Of a stretch of DNA of 64,000 bases, positions 1 to 9,781 are shown piece by piece; position 1 is the first letter of the stretch; every line of letters begins with the position of its first letter. The stretch lies in NCBI GenBank assembly GCA_031537795.1, contig JAVKNF010000010.1, forward strand, positions 1 through 64,000, in the 5' to 3' direction. The notes under the pieces are model-generated. The model had not been told where the DNA came from and did no database searches. It worked only from the letters and a program-made list of their open reading frames with translations. Made by a program: the position numbers and the translations under genes. Source of the DNA: JAVKNF01 sp031537795. Lineage in GTDB: Bacteria > Pseudomonadota > Alphaproteobacteria > Rickettsiales > Deianiraeaceae.

Positions 1-57
1 CAAAACTTTAATCTTTGAGAGGCTTGAAGATGATTTCGAAGAGGTAGAATTTTTCAT
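1..57 (-). CDS. 5' end of an unidentified gene (partial)
   Basis: An ATG on the minus strand at 57-55 opens a 19-codon frame that runs off the window. The visible peptide begins MKNSTSSKSSSSLSKIKVL and is Ser/Lys rich. It starts 10 bases after the stop of the type III mod gene on the same strand, so it may be the next gene of that transcript. The first 17 coding bases match the start of the LolC-type gene at 6053, so it could instead be a duplicated fragment of that start. I recognise no family. Confidence 0.3.
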   Translation of the reverse strand, partial: MKNSTSSKSSSSLSKIKVL

Positions 58-60
58 TTT
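41..60. repeat. 20-bp direct repeat, copy 1
   Basis: The sequence gaggtagaatttttcatttt is identical to 6037-6056. Both copies cover the first codons and immediate upstream bases of a minus-strand gene (MKNSTS...). An exact 20-bp match is unlikely by chance even at this AT content. It may mark a duplication or insertion boundary around the type III R-M/tRNA segment. Confidence 0.55.
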
Positions 61-67
61 TTATAAT

Positions 68-1897
68 CTAAAACACAATCACGTTGTCTTCTTTAAAATG
101 TTTCAAAAGGTTATATGTAAGTTCAATATTCAAAGCAGTATCACGAGAGAAGAACTTATATTTCTCTTTACCGAATTGCTTGATTAAAGACATAATATCT
201 TCCATTTTCAATACTTCTTTTTCTAAAATTACAATTGCGTCTTTAGTGTTTTCAATTTCAGATTTCATAATGTAAATGTCTTTTTCGGCAATTTTTGAAA
301 CTTTATAATTCAAGCCATAGCCATACATCAAAGCAAGGTGAGTTAAGATAAACTCATTATCATTTGAATGCCCCAAGCTATATAGGGTTTGCCTATCAGG
401 GTTATCCGCAAGTTGCAAGACTTTAAAGCCGTTATCAACAGATTTATATTTTTCACCAGCTCTTTTAACTCGTTCAATTGTAATGTCGCTAATATATTTA
501 TAGCCAGCCTTAAAAGCCTCTTTTTTTTCATCAATTTTTTCAGGAAACTGCACTAAAATAAACTTACGCCCGCCAGCAATCGCGGTTTTATCTTCAAACA
601 TTCCATCTTTTGCTTGTTTGTCAATTTCTTCTTGGTTAAGTTCCATAACCGCCTGCCCAGTTGTACCGCTTCCTGCGAAGAAGTCGAGGATTAAATTGTT
701 GGGGGAGGTGGAGATTTGTAAAATGCGTTTTATGAGTGAGACGGGCTTGGGATAAGAGAAAAAATTTCTATTGCTTAATATTTCTTCAACTACATCACCT
801 CCATTAGCAGAAAAACCAACATCTTTTCCCAACAATAAAGAAACTGGATTAATTCCAGTTGTATCTTTTAGATATACTTTTTTTTGCGGCTGTGCGTTAC
901 CATCTTTGCCCCAAAAAATTTTATTTTCTTTGTCCATTTGTAAAAAATTCTTCTCTGTGAAATTCCATGATAAATTCCAAACTTTTCCAGTTGGTGATAC
1001 TACATCGTAACTATATGGATTTTTCTTTTTATACATCTGAACCAATCTATATTTCCCATTTTCATTTTTGTCATCGTAAGAGTATGTAGATTTTATATAT
1101 TCTTCTCTTAACGGCAGTTTATTTATATTGATTTGGTCTGAATTTTTTGCAAAACATAAAATATATTCTGTTTGGCTTGAAATACCATTTTTATCATTCG
1201 TTGTTGTGTATTTGTCTTGCCAAATTAAGCTAGCAACAAATTCCCCTTCACCAAACACCTCATTCATCAAAAGCCTTAAGTGGTGGACTTCATTGTCGTC
1301 AATGGAGATAAAAATAATGCCGTCTTCTCGCAACATTTCCCTTGCAATCATAAGTCTTGGGTACATAAACGAAAGCCATTTTGAGTGCTTTTTGCCGTCA
1401 TCTTTTTGAATGTAATCGGCAATTTGTTCGCCGGTTTCTTCGTCAATTTCACCTGTTTCTATTAGATATTTTTTTATATCAAGCTCGAATTTGTCGTTAT
1501 AGACAAGATCATTTCCGGTGTTGTACGGCGGGTCAATATAAATACATTTTACCTTTCCTTTGTAGGAGTTTTTCAAAAGTTTCAATACCTGCAAATTGTC
1601 TCCTTCGATGATTAAATTTTCTGTTTTATCAAAATTTTTACTTCGTGTTTTGTCAAATTTAAGAGTGCCATCTGTATAGGTTTTATATGCAATTTCTCTT
1701 GCTTTTTGCTTTCCCGCCCAGTTGAAAGTAAAACGCTCTATATCTGGTTTTTCAAAATTGCCGCTCAAAACTTCTTTTAATCTGGGTTCAATTAGGTTGC
1801 CGTTGTTGTCAAAACAATCTGGCAAAATCTTCTTAATTGCCTCAATTTTTTCATTTGGTTGATTTTTTAAATCATCATAAATACTAACTTTACTCAT
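68..1897 (-). CDS. mod: Type III restriction-modification methyltransferase (Mod)
   Basis: This 609-aa protein is a site-specific DNA adenine-N6 methyltransferase of the beta class, the modification and recognition subunit of a type III system. The catalytic motif DPPYNTG lies at about residues 122-128 and the AdoMet-binding motif FAGSGTTG at about 407-414. That order (motif IV before motif I), with a large target-recognition region between, is the type III Mod layout. The N-terminal region, with the phrase IIEGDNLQVLKLL, is also typical. Length is normal and the frame is open. It lies 15 bases downstream of the Res fragments on the same strand, so Res precedes Mod here, the reverse of the usual mod-res order. 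Confidence 0.93.
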   Translation of the reverse strand: MSKVSIYDDLKNQPNEKIEAIKKILPDCFDNNGNLIEPRLKEVLSGNFEKPDIERFTFNWAGKQKAREIAYKTYTDGTLKFDKTRSKNFDKTENLIIEGDNLQVLKLLKNSYKGKVKCIYIDPPYNTGNDLVYNDKFELDIKKYLIETGEIDEETGEQIADYIQKDDGKKHSKWLSFMYPRLMIAREMLREDGIIFISIDDNEVHHLRLLMNEVFGEGEFVASLIWQDKYTTTNDKNGISSQTEYILCFAKNSDQININKLPLREEYIKSTYSYDDKNENGKYRLVQMYKKKNPYSYDVVSPTGKVWNLSWNFTEKNFLQMDKENKIFWGKDGNAQPQKKVYLKDTTGINPVSLLLGKDVGFSANGGDVVEEILSNRNFFSYPKPVSLIKRILQISTSPNNLILDFFAGSGTTGQAVMELNQEEIDKQAKDGMFEDKTAIAGGRKFILVQFPEKIDEKKEAFKAGYKYISDITIERVKRAGEKYKSVDNGFKVLQLADNPDRQTLYSLGHSNDNEFILTHLALMYGYGLNYKVSKIAEKDIYIMKSEIENTKDAIVILEKEVLKMEDIMSLIKQFGKEKYKFFSRDTALNIELTYNLLKHFKEDNVIVF

Positions 1898-1912
1898 AAA
1901 CTAAAACATAAA

Positions 1913-2395
1913 TTACTTTTTATTTGGAACATAAACACTATAACAATCTTGATGAAGTTTTGAAATTTCAAGCATATCGGAGCCTTTGTGGTCAATATAT
2001 TGCGTTGCAACATCAAATCCCAGTTGTTCAAAATGCTTCACTGCGCATTGTATTTTAAACCTCTCTTTGTCATCAAGTTCCTTTGGTTTTTTACTTTTAA
2101 CTTCAAAAATCATATATAATTTGCTATCTCCATTTACAAGCAAGGCAAAGTCAGGGGTGTATTTTCCAATCGGTGTGTTGATGTGAAATTTACTCTCGCT
2201 TCCTTTTGGAAGTTTGACTAAAAGCTCAATGCTGCTTGTATTGTCGGCAAGTTCAACGAATTTCTTTTCTTGATTTGAATCCCAGTCAACAAGATTAAAC
2301 AATGATTTGTCAGATTCCATAAGTTTTTCGTGATAGCTTTTTTCTTTCTTCTTCAATGAAATGCTGGTCGTCAAATTCTTCATCTGTTCTTTCAT
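1913..2395 (-). CDS. res: Type III restriction endonuclease, C-terminal nuclease fragment
   Basis: This open frame encodes the PD-(D/E)xK nuclease end of a type III Res subunit: PDF at residues 81-83 and EVKSKK at 98-103 form the catalytic signature. The first 20 or so residues are out-of-frame sequence overlapping the helicase fragment. Genuine homology starts near SYHEKLMES. Its frame is offset by one base from the upstream fragment, and the two would join if a run of six A had five. It is either a true frameshift, a slippage-expressed gene or a sequencing error in the homopolymer. Confidence 0.8.
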   Translation of the reverse strand: MKEQMKNLTTSISLKKKEKSYHEKLMESDKSLFNLVDWDSNQEKKFVELADNTSSIELLVKLPKGSESKFHINTPIGKYTPDFALLVNGDSKLYMIFEVKSKKPKELDDKERFKIQCAVKHFEQLGFDVATQYIDHKGSDMLEISKLHQDCYSVYVPNKK

Positions 2396-4205
2396 ATATC
2401 ACCTCTGCAATTGACATAATATGATTCTTTTTACATCTTTCTATTGTTTCAATTGCAATGTTTATGAATGCCTCTTGATTTTTCTTTATTTCATTCTCAT
2501 TAACTTCGTTTAAAATTCTTTTAATTTCATTAACAGAAAGCCATGTTTTTTCTTTTATCTTTGTAATTACTTCGTTTATATTTAAGTCTTCAATAATTTC
2601 TTTTGCTCGAGAGCCATTTACAACTCCTTTTATATCTCCTTTTATATCTCCTTTTTTGATCGAAATTTGCTTTTGATTAATTATTTCATTTTGTAATTCT
2701 GTAATTATATTTTTATAAAAACTATCAAGGTTTTTAAAATTTATATACCAGTTTGTTTTTGGTTTTAGCCTTTTCCATAGTTCCTTTGCGAGGTCTTTTT
2801 TGTCTTGTTTTATCTTAATTTGTTTTGGTGTTCTTTTTGTCGCATCTCCGATTTGCGATTGATTATCTTTATTCCAACCCGCCTCTTGTTGATATTGACT
2901 GCAAAAAGATTCGTATTGCATTGAACCAATGATTGTAAGGTTGTTTATTCTATCAATATTATTAATTTCCTTGTCTTCAAAAATTCTTTTTCCTTCGCTA
3001 TTTACGCACAATCTTAAACCCCTTCCAACGAATTGCTTTTTATTGCTTTCACTTGCAATATGTCTTAAAAAACAAATATTAAAAATGTTTGGGTTATCCC
3101 AGCCAATACCTAAACTTGTATGAGCAAAAATGAATTCAACTTTATTATTTAAAGATAAAAGCTCCTCTCTGTCTTTTAAAATAAGTTTTGTCATTTCTTT
3201 TTCTTGATTATCTTTAGTCCCTTTTCCATTTGAGAAATAATAAGCATATCTACCTTCTGCATCTTGATTGTAAATATTCTTATATTCTTCTGTAAAAATT
3301 CTTTTAACTATTCCATTGTCAATAAAATCAGCAACAGAAGGAACGAAAAATAAGGACATTTGTTTTATTCTTTCATTTTTAAGTCTTTGCTCTTTTTCTT
3401 TGTGTTGTAAAATTGTTTGCTTTATTTGTTCTCTTAAAATAACCTCTTCACTTATAGACTGTCCTGCTAATTGTATCTTTGCTGTTTTTCTGTTTAGATC
3501 TATGTTTTCAAGTTGCAATGAGGCGTTAATTCCACTTTCTAATTCAATTGAAAGATATTCCAATCTTTTCACTTGCCTATCATCATAAGCTTGGTCTGGG
3601 GTATATGTGTATATAATTTGTCCTTGATTTTCTTTTGGGTGAGTTGCGGAATAACTTAAAACAAATTGTGGATTTAATAATTCTAACAATTGATTTGAGT
3701 TAAAGTCTTTATTTAATTGCGGTTCGTCAATTATGACAACAGGTTTTATTTTTTTGATTTGTTCAATATAACCTCCTAAACCAAACAATTCATCTCTATT
3801 ATCTTGCCTTAATTTATTTGTTTCTTTGTCAAAAGATTGCTTTGTTAAAATCAAAATTTGCAAATCATTTTCATTGATAAAATTTGAAATAATATTCATC
3901 TTACCGCTATCGTAATTACTAACATTATATGAAATATTACTATATTTATCTTTAAAATACTCATAAAATATCTCAAAAGTTTTATAAATTCCTTCTTTAA
4001 TTGCTACACGAGGAGCTACAATAATAAATTTGTTATGATTAAATTCCTTATAAAGTTCAAAAATCGTTGAAATGAAAGTAAAAGTTTTACCAGTTCCTGT
4101 TTCCATTTCTATTGCAAAATGTTTTAATTTTTTTTCATTTATACTTTTTATTGTGTGTTCTATTGCATCCGTTTGATGTTGTAGATGTTCAATTTGAATT
4201 TTCAT
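2310..4205 (-). CDS. res: Type III restriction endonuclease, helicase/translocase fragment (Res)
   Basis: This 631-aa product holds the superfamily-2 helicase motor of a type III Res subunit. Walker A (ETGTGKT) is at residues 35-41 and the Walker B/motif II DEPQ at 160-163. The later IGWDNPN and QFVGRGLRL are motifs V and VI. It uses ATP for DNA translocation in complex with Mod. The frame ends early, after EEERKKLSRKTYGI, because of a one-base shift at a six-A run. The nuclease domain continues in another frame at 1913-2395. Fused, the two would give roughly 760 residues, a plausible small Res. Confidence 0.85.
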   Translation of the reverse strand: MKIQIEHLQHQTDAIEHTIKSINEKKLKHFAIEMETGTGKTFTFISTIFELYKEFNHNKFIIVAPRVAIKEGIYKTFEIFYEYFKDKYSNISYNVSNYDSGKMNIISNFINENDLQILILTKQSFDKETNKLRQDNRDELFGLGGYIEQIKKIKPVVIIDEPQLNKDFNSNQLLELLNPQFVLSYSATHPKENQGQIIYTYTPDQAYDDRQVKRLEYLSIELESGINASLQLENIDLNRKTAKIQLAGQSISEEVILREQIKQTILQHKEKEQRLKNERIKQMSLFFVPSVADFIDNGIVKRIFTEEYKNIYNQDAEGRYAYYFSNGKGTKDNQEKEMTKLILKDREELLSLNNKVEFIFAHTSLGIGWDNPNIFNICFLRHIASESNKKQFVGRGLRLCVNSEGKRIFEDKEINNIDRINNLTIIGSMQYESFCSQYQQEAGWNKDNQSQIGDATKRTPKQIKIKQDKKDLAKELWKRLKPKTNWYINFKNLDSFYKNIITELQNEIINQKQISIKKGDIKGDIKGVVNGSRAKEIIEDLNINEVITKIKEKTWLSVNEIKRILNEVNENEIKKNQEAFINIAIETIERCKKNHIMSIAEVIYERTDEEFDDQHFIEEERKKLSRKTYGI

Positions 4206-4346
4206 ATTCTAAAAAATCAATTCCTCAAACATATCTTGCAAAACATAACACTTACATCTTTTTCATTTATACTTCTTAAAAGTCAAATTTTGAAATACAT
4301 TAGTATTTTCTGAAGATCAAAAAATTATATAGATATTGAAGAATAC

Positions 4347-4422
4347 TGGTGCCAGTTATCGGACTCGAACCGATGACCTGCCGCTTACAAGGCGGCTGCT
4401 CTACCAACTAAGCTAAACTGGC
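4347..4422 (-). tRNA. tRNA-Thr(TGT)
   Basis: On the minus strand a full cloverleaf can be folded: acceptor GCCAGTT/AACTGGC, D-arm AGCTTAGTTGGTAGAGC, anticodon loop CTTGTAA with anticodon TGT, and T-arm with TTCGAGT. The 3' CCA is encoded (4349-4347). It stands alone between the type III R-M genes and a second tRNA-Thr on the other strand, 185 bases away. Confidence 0.95.
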
Positions 4423-4424
4423 AT

Positions 4425-4455
4425 ATAACATTATTTTAATTATTTTAATTGTCAA
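4425..4455 (-). promoter_or_regulatory. Probable promoter of tRNA-Thr(TGT)
   Basis: A perfect -35 hexamer TTGACA lies on the minus strand at 4455-4450. The -10 region is not a clear consensus: the 17-base spacing lands on AATGTT. The initiator tRNA at 51.5 kb has the same TTGACA and the same AATGTT at the same spacing. Confidence 0.45.
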
Positions 4456-4563
4456 GCCCTTTATTTTCAATAAATTAGTTAATAAATAGAAACTTTAGAA
4501 AAATTTTTTGAAAGATATATGATATAGAAATATCAGCCCAATAATCTCTAGAAATGCTATCTA

Positions 4564-4592
4564 TTGACTTTAAATTATATAATTATTATAAA
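4564..4592 (+). promoter_or_regulatory. Promoter of tRNA-Thr(GGT)
   Basis: TTGACT at 4564-4569 and TATAAA at 4587-4592 are separated by 17 bases. The predicted start falls about 10 bases before the mature tRNA 5' end. It is a good sigma-70 type match. Confidence 0.55.
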
Positions 4593-4607
4593 AGTAATTT
4601 ATTATTG

Positions 4608-4682
4608 GCCGTTGTAGCACAGTGGTAGTGCACTTTCTTGGTAAGGAAGAGGTCGTGGGTTCGATCCTCACCAACGGCACCA
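4608..4682 (+). tRNA. tRNA-Thr(GGT)
   Basis: The acceptor stem GCCGTTG/CAACGGC, D-arm TAGCACAGTGGTAGTGC, anticodon loop TTGGTAA (anticodon GGT) and T-arm GTGGGTTCGATCCTC make a complete cloverleaf. CCA is encoded at 4680-4682. With the neighbouring TGT isoacceptor it gives two threonine tRNAs at one locus. Confidence 0.95.
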
Positions 4683-4793
4683 GTTTGAATTCTTGCTCCT
4701 TGCATACTTTATATTTAAGTCCAAAACGAATAAATTTAACTAAAAAAATAAAGAAAATGCAACTAGAAAAAGTCTTTACAGGGCTGTAAATTT

Positions 4794-6053
4794 CTAACTG
4801 GAAAAACCTCTTAAGATCTCTACTGGGTTTTTTCTTGAAGCTCTTAAAGCTGGAAATATACCAAATAATATAGAAAGAATAAAAACAAAACATATAGTCC
4901 AAACTACGTCGAATGTTTCTATTCTTGAAGGAAGCCTAGAGAGTAAATAAACCGAACTATCAAATAACCTAAAATGAAATATATTTTCTAGATAAATTCT
5001 TATAGTGTCTAATTTTAAAGCTAAAAATATACCTAGAGTTAAACCTAAAATTAAACTAATTACAGTAATTAATAATGAAATTAAAAAGAAAATAAGAAGA
5101 ACTTCACTTTGCAATACTCCCATAGAATACATAATACCTATTTCTTTTTCTTTTTCTTTAACCATATTATTTATAACAACAAATATACCTGTCATAGAGA
5201 TTAAAATAAATAAACTAAGAATAATAGACATAACTGCAGACTCTGTTTTTAATGCATTAATTAAGCCGTAATTTTCAATCTGCCAGTTTCTAATTCTATA
5301 TTTATCTTTCAATTTAGATATTTTATTTTCAAAATCTATAAAATCTTCATAATTCTTTAAATAAATACCTATTTCACTTACTTCGTTTTTATTTATCTGA
5401 AATATATTTCTATATTCTGAAGAAGGAAGCAATACAATGCTCGAATCATATTCAGTTGAGCCTGTTTTTAAAAAACCAACAATCTTAAATCCCTTATTTA
5501 CAAGATAAGAACCTATTGCTGTATCTATAACTTTTGGAACTGTTATATTAACAATATTATCAAGCCTAATTCCCATTCTTGCCGCTAATTCGATTCCTAT
5601 TATTATACCTTTATTTTTCTCGAAATCGTTTTTAAAATTTCCAATAATATTAAATTTATTTCCTTTATTTTTTAAATTATCTTCTTGAAAGGATTTTATA
5701 ATAATGCCGTTTGAATAACCATTGATTGAGATCATACCTGAAGAAGTCAAGCTAGGAGAAATACTTTCTATATCTTTATTAAATGTTTCTAAAAAATCTA
5801 AATCCTTTTTAAAATCTTTAATTAAATTTCCATTTTTTGAATATAAATTAATATGAGCATTAACACTAATAATTGATTCAATTAATTCCCTCCTAAAGCC
5901 ATTCATAACAGACTTTACGATTATTAAACTAGCAATACTAACAGTTAGTGTGAATAAACAAAAAAAAATAGTAGAAGATGGTAAATATTTATATTTTAAT
6001 GACTTCAGATAATGAAATACAAAAGAAAGAATGTAAGAGGTAGAATTTTTCAT
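4794..6053 (-). CDS. lolC: Lipoprotein-releasing ABC transporter permease, LolC/LolE type
   Basis: This 419-aa inner-membrane permease belongs to the LolC/E (FtsX/MacB-like) family that extracts lipoproteins for delivery to the outer membrane. An N-terminal membrane helix follows residue 25. A long periplasmic domain comes next, then three helices in the C-terminal third, ending in the typical PVEILRGFSS tail. The N-terminal motif MNGFRRELIESIISVNAHI matches the family phrase in which the permease meets its LolD ATPase. No lolD is adjacent. It starts 9 bases after the DapF-like gene on the same strand, so the two are probably cotranscribed. Confidence 0.88.
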   Translation of the reverse strand: MKNSTSYILSFVFHYLKSLKYKYLPSSTIFFCLFTLTVSIASLIIVKSVMNGFRRELIESIISVNAHINLYSKNGNLIKDFKKDLDFLETFNKDIESISPSLTSSGMISINGYSNGIIIKSFQEDNLKNKGNKFNIIGNFKNDFEKNKGIIIGIELAARMGIRLDNIVNITVPKVIDTAIGSYLVNKGFKIVGFLKTGSTEYDSSIVLLPSSEYRNIFQINKNEVSEIGIYLKNYEDFIDFENKISKLKDKYRIRNWQIENYGLINALKTESAVMSIILSLFILISMTGIFVVINNMVKEKEKEIGIMYSMGVLQSEVLLIFFLISLLITVISLILGLTLGIFLALKLDTIRIYLENIFHFRLFDSSVYLLSRLPSRIETFDVVWTICFVFILSILFGIFPALRASRKNPVEILRGFSS

Positions 6054-6056
6054 TTT
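6037..6056. repeat. 20-bp direct repeat, copy 2
   Basis: Identical to 41-60. It covers the start codon and first codons of the LolC-type gene. Beyond the 20 bp the two loci diverge in both directions. Confidence 0.55.
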
Positions 6057-6062
6057 ACAATA

Positions 6063-6809
6063 TTATAAATCTACTTCACCCTGATATATCAAAGAATAAG
6101 GAGCATTTTGTAGCATTGGTTTTTCAATCTCCCAAATTATTTCAAAATTTGCGTTCATTATAGAAGAACCTCTTGTTTCAACTTCTGCTTTATTTTCAAT
6201 TAAATTATTTTTTAAGCAATAAGCAAAAGAAGCTGCAACTCCCAAAGGAGAAGTGAAAACTTCTCCGATATTCATTTCAACAGTTCTAATAATTATTTTT
6301 TGAGAAGATTCGATTTTTACAAAATTTTTACTAAAATCATTATTAAAAGAATAATCAACAATCTCAAAATTTTCAACAATTTCAACATGATGCTTGTTAT
6401 GTATCTCGACGAAATCATTCTCAATAATTGGCTTACCTATATTCACTTTTACTTTTGCATTTTCTTTATCCAGTTTTGCAAGATAACTTATTCCGTTAAT
6501 ATTAAATTTTGTTAAGCTTTTGTATATCTCATTCTCTAAATAAGCACAAGATATTCTTATAGCGTTAACGCTAAAATCTAATACGTCTCCATTCGAATTA
6601 TAAACAATTAAATTAAAATATTGAAATTTTTCATCTTCTGCAATTTCAGATTTATAAAGGCAAACCACAAAATTACTCCCAATACCAAAATTTCTATCAG
6701 CTAGATAGATAATCTGCTCTTTTGTTATTTTTGGGTCTTTTTCCCTGCAATCAAAAAGTATTCCATCGTCCCCATAAGAATGATATTTATAAAATCTAAA
6801 TAATGACAT
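6063..6809 (-). CDS. Diaminopimelate epimerase-like protein without catalytic cysteines
   Basis: This 248-aa protein has a DapF-like fold. FYKYHSYGDD aligns with the DapF start, LADRNFGIGSN with LADRHFGIGADG, and YNSNGDVLDFSVNAIR with FNADGSEAEMCGNGAR. The catalytic Cys of that last motif (Cys73 in the classical enzyme) is Ser80 here. In the second half, IGEVFTSPLGVAA lines up with AGETLACGTGACAA and the second catalytic Cys (Cys217) is Ser187. Cysteine-based racemisation is therefore not expected. The protein is slightly short and divergent but has an open frame. It may have a new or structural role. A second DapF homologue with the same substitutions lies at 62083. Confidence 0.65.
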   Translation of the reverse strand: MSLFRFYKYHSYGDDGILFDCREKDPKITKEQIIYLADRNFGIGSNFVVCLYKSEIAEDEKFQYFNLIVYNSNGDVLDFSVNAIRISCAYLENEIYKSLTKFNINGISYLAKLDKENAKVKVNIGKPIIENDFVEIHNKHHVEIVENFEIVDYSFNNDFSKNFVKIESSQKIIIRTVEMNIGEVFTSPLGVAASFAYCLKNNLIENKAEVETRGSSIMNANFEIIWEIEKPMLQNAPYSLIYQGEVDL

Positions 6810-6878
6810 AGCTTATATATAAGATAGATAAAAATTAAAATCAACTTAAAATTCCTATAAAGATTTATAATATAATAT

Positions 6879-6907
6879 TGACTTTAAAAGCTTTTAATTT
6901 CTAATTA
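6879..6907 (+). promoter_or_regulatory. Probable promoter of tRNA-Lys(CTT)
   Basis: TTGACT at 6879-6884 is followed 17 bases later by TAATTA, a weak -10. The spacer holds the palindrome AAAAGCTTTT. The tRNA begins at 6913. Confidence 0.4.
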
Positions 6908-6912
6908 AATAA

Positions 6913-6988
6913 GGGCACATAGCTCAGTTGGTAGAGCAGCTGACTCTTAATCAGTAGGTCGTAGGTTCGATCCCTACTGTGCCCACCA
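6913..6988 (+). tRNA. tRNA-Lys(CTT)
   Basis: A complete cloverleaf with acceptor GGGCACA/TGTGCCC, D-arm TAGCTCAGTTGGTAGAGC, anticodon loop CTCTTAA (anticodon CTT) and T-arm GTAGGTTCGATCCCTAC. CCA is encoded at 6986-6988. It is followed by a pocket of mobile-element debris. Confidence 0.95.
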
Positions 6989-7187
6989 ATGTTCTGTAAA
7001 GGTTTATTAGAGTTGCAAATCGTGAAATTTTGAAACATAGGCATTGAATGAGTTTTATTTTTGCATAATTTCCTGGCATTTATTCACTTAAACCTCCATA
7101 ACATAACTTTATATAATTAGAATATATGAAAAATAGAAAATTTAGATTTAGAAAAATTATCAATTATCTCATAAAAATTTTAAAAAA

Positions 7188-7620
7188 ATGCTTGAAATTC
7201 TTGAAAAATTTCATATAGAAAAGAAAAAATTAGTAGGCAAACCAAACAAACTTTTTGTTGAACAAGTTTTGCTTATGACCCTTGAATATTGGCGAAAACA
7301 CAGGACTTTTTTCATTTAGCTTAAAATTATAAAACATAGCTGAAAATATCTGCTTTAGGAACGTTCGCTGGGCTGAAAGTAGCCTTATAAAATCAGGTTA
7401 TTTTGCACTTTCAAAGAAAAAAGTTACGGAAGATAAAAATATCAGAACTTTAGATGCAAGTGAAACATCAACAGAAAGACCAATAAAATCAAATAAAAAA
7501 ACACTATTCTGATAAGAAGAAACTCATACTTTAAACTCACGGTTTCTTATCGATGCTGATAGCGGAAAAATCTTGTCAATAAAGGTTTACGAGGGCAAAG
7601 AACACAATTTTAAGTTATAG
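7188..7620 (+). pseudogene. IS5-family transposase remnant
   Basis: Pieces of an IS5-type (IS1031/ISL2-like) transposase can be read in successive frames. First comes VEQVLLMTLEYWRKHRTFF, then RNVRWAESSLIKSGYFALS, then LDASETSTERPIKSNKK with the first catalytic Asp in the family's DATETPIERP motif. FLIDADSGKILSIKVYEGKE-HNF ends the recognisable part. At least three frameshifts or stops interrupt it, and the C-terminal catalytic half is missing. No terminal inverted repeats are recognisable. It is an old, decayed insertion between tRNA-Lys and 16S rRNA. Confidence 0.8.
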
Positions 7621-7729
7621 AAGGAAAAAAAACGAAATAAAAAATTACAATGAAAAAGAAAATAATCACAAAGCGAAATTTACTCGCAAAGGGAAAAATT
7701 ATGATTTGTGGTTCTTAAGGGTTGGATTA

Positions 7730-7990
7730 TTATTTTTTCTTAAAATTACAATTATCGCTCTTTTCTCTGTTGGTTTCAGTATGTAAAGCCTGTATATTTC
7801 TTAAATGATCCGTCCCACCATTGCTTTTTGGATTTTTATGGTCTACTTCCCACCCATATTCCCCATAGGTGCCATACGAACTATATTTAATAGTATCTCC
7901 ATATTTATCTTTTCTCCAAACGTCAGGATTTTCTCCTTTGATAATATTTGCACCATTCCATGCGTGTTCTTTTTGTTTACTTGTTGCCAT
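7730..7990 (-). CDS. Small HNH endonuclease-domain protein
   Basis: This 86-aa product is almost entirely an HNH nuclease domain. WEVDHKNPKSNGGTDHLRN carries the His-metal core (DH at residues 51-52, with the following Asn-rich loop), and the tail ALHTETNREKSD is the last part of the motif. Such free-standing HNH proteins are often mobile or associated with restriction and phage modules. It lies downstream of the 16S gene on the same strand and just beyond the 16S processing stem, so it may be expressed by read-through. No intron or intein is associated with it. Confidence 0.75.
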   Translation of the reverse strand: MATSKQKEHAWNGANIIKGENPDVWRKDKYGDTIKYSSYGTYGEYGWEVDHKNPKSNGGTDHLRNIQALHTETNREKSDNCNFKKK

Positions 7991-8009
7991 ATATTTATTA
8001 TTTTCGAAA

Positions 8010-8031
8010 AATCTACATAAAGAACAAAAGT
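8010..8031 (-). repeat. 3' arm of the 16S rRNA processing stem
   Basis: This 22-base segment is perfectly complementary to 9753-9774 on the other side of the 16S gene. In the precursor transcript the two arms would form one long helix enclosing the whole 16S rRNA, the classical RNase III substrate. An rnc gene is present at 48142-48813. Confidence 0.75.
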
Positions 8032-8101
8032 GTTAGAATTTAAACTAGGATTTCTAGCGATAGTTTTTATGAGAAAATACTATCAAAAAATGATAAGAAA
8101 C

Positions 8102-9673
<1,572 letters not shown>

Positions 9674-9752
9674 AAATTTGATACTTAATAAATTTTCTAA
9701 TAAATAAATATTAAAAAAATAATCAAGCAACCTAGCTTAAAAACTAACTTAA

Positions 9753-9774
9753 ACTTTTGTTCTTTATGTAGATT
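9753..9774 (-). repeat. 5' arm of the 16S rRNA processing stem
   Basis: Perfect 22-base complement of 8010-8031, about 80 bases upstream of the mature 16S 5' end and only a few bases downstream of the predicted transcription start. Confidence 0.75.
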
Positions 9775-9781
9775 CACAACA

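Noticed and set aside
2628..2655. Short tandem repeat (CTCCTTTTATAT repeated) in the Res helicase gene as a regulatory or CRISPR-like repeat
   Set aside because: It is two to three in-frame copies encoding KGDIKGDIKG within a coding region. There are no spacers and no cas genes anywhere in the window.
3316..3588. Plus-strand open frames inside minus-strand genes (also at 4570, 8030, 55147 and others)
   Set aside because: They lie antisense to well-recognised genes or the 16S rRNA and encode low-complexity peptides with no family signature.
8050..8090. Inverted repeat GATAGT...ACTATC just beyond the 16S 3' end, as a terminator
   Set aside because: The stem is short, has a bulge, and on the 16S strand is not followed by a T-run. 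The 16S transcript must also extend past it to include the processing-stem arm.
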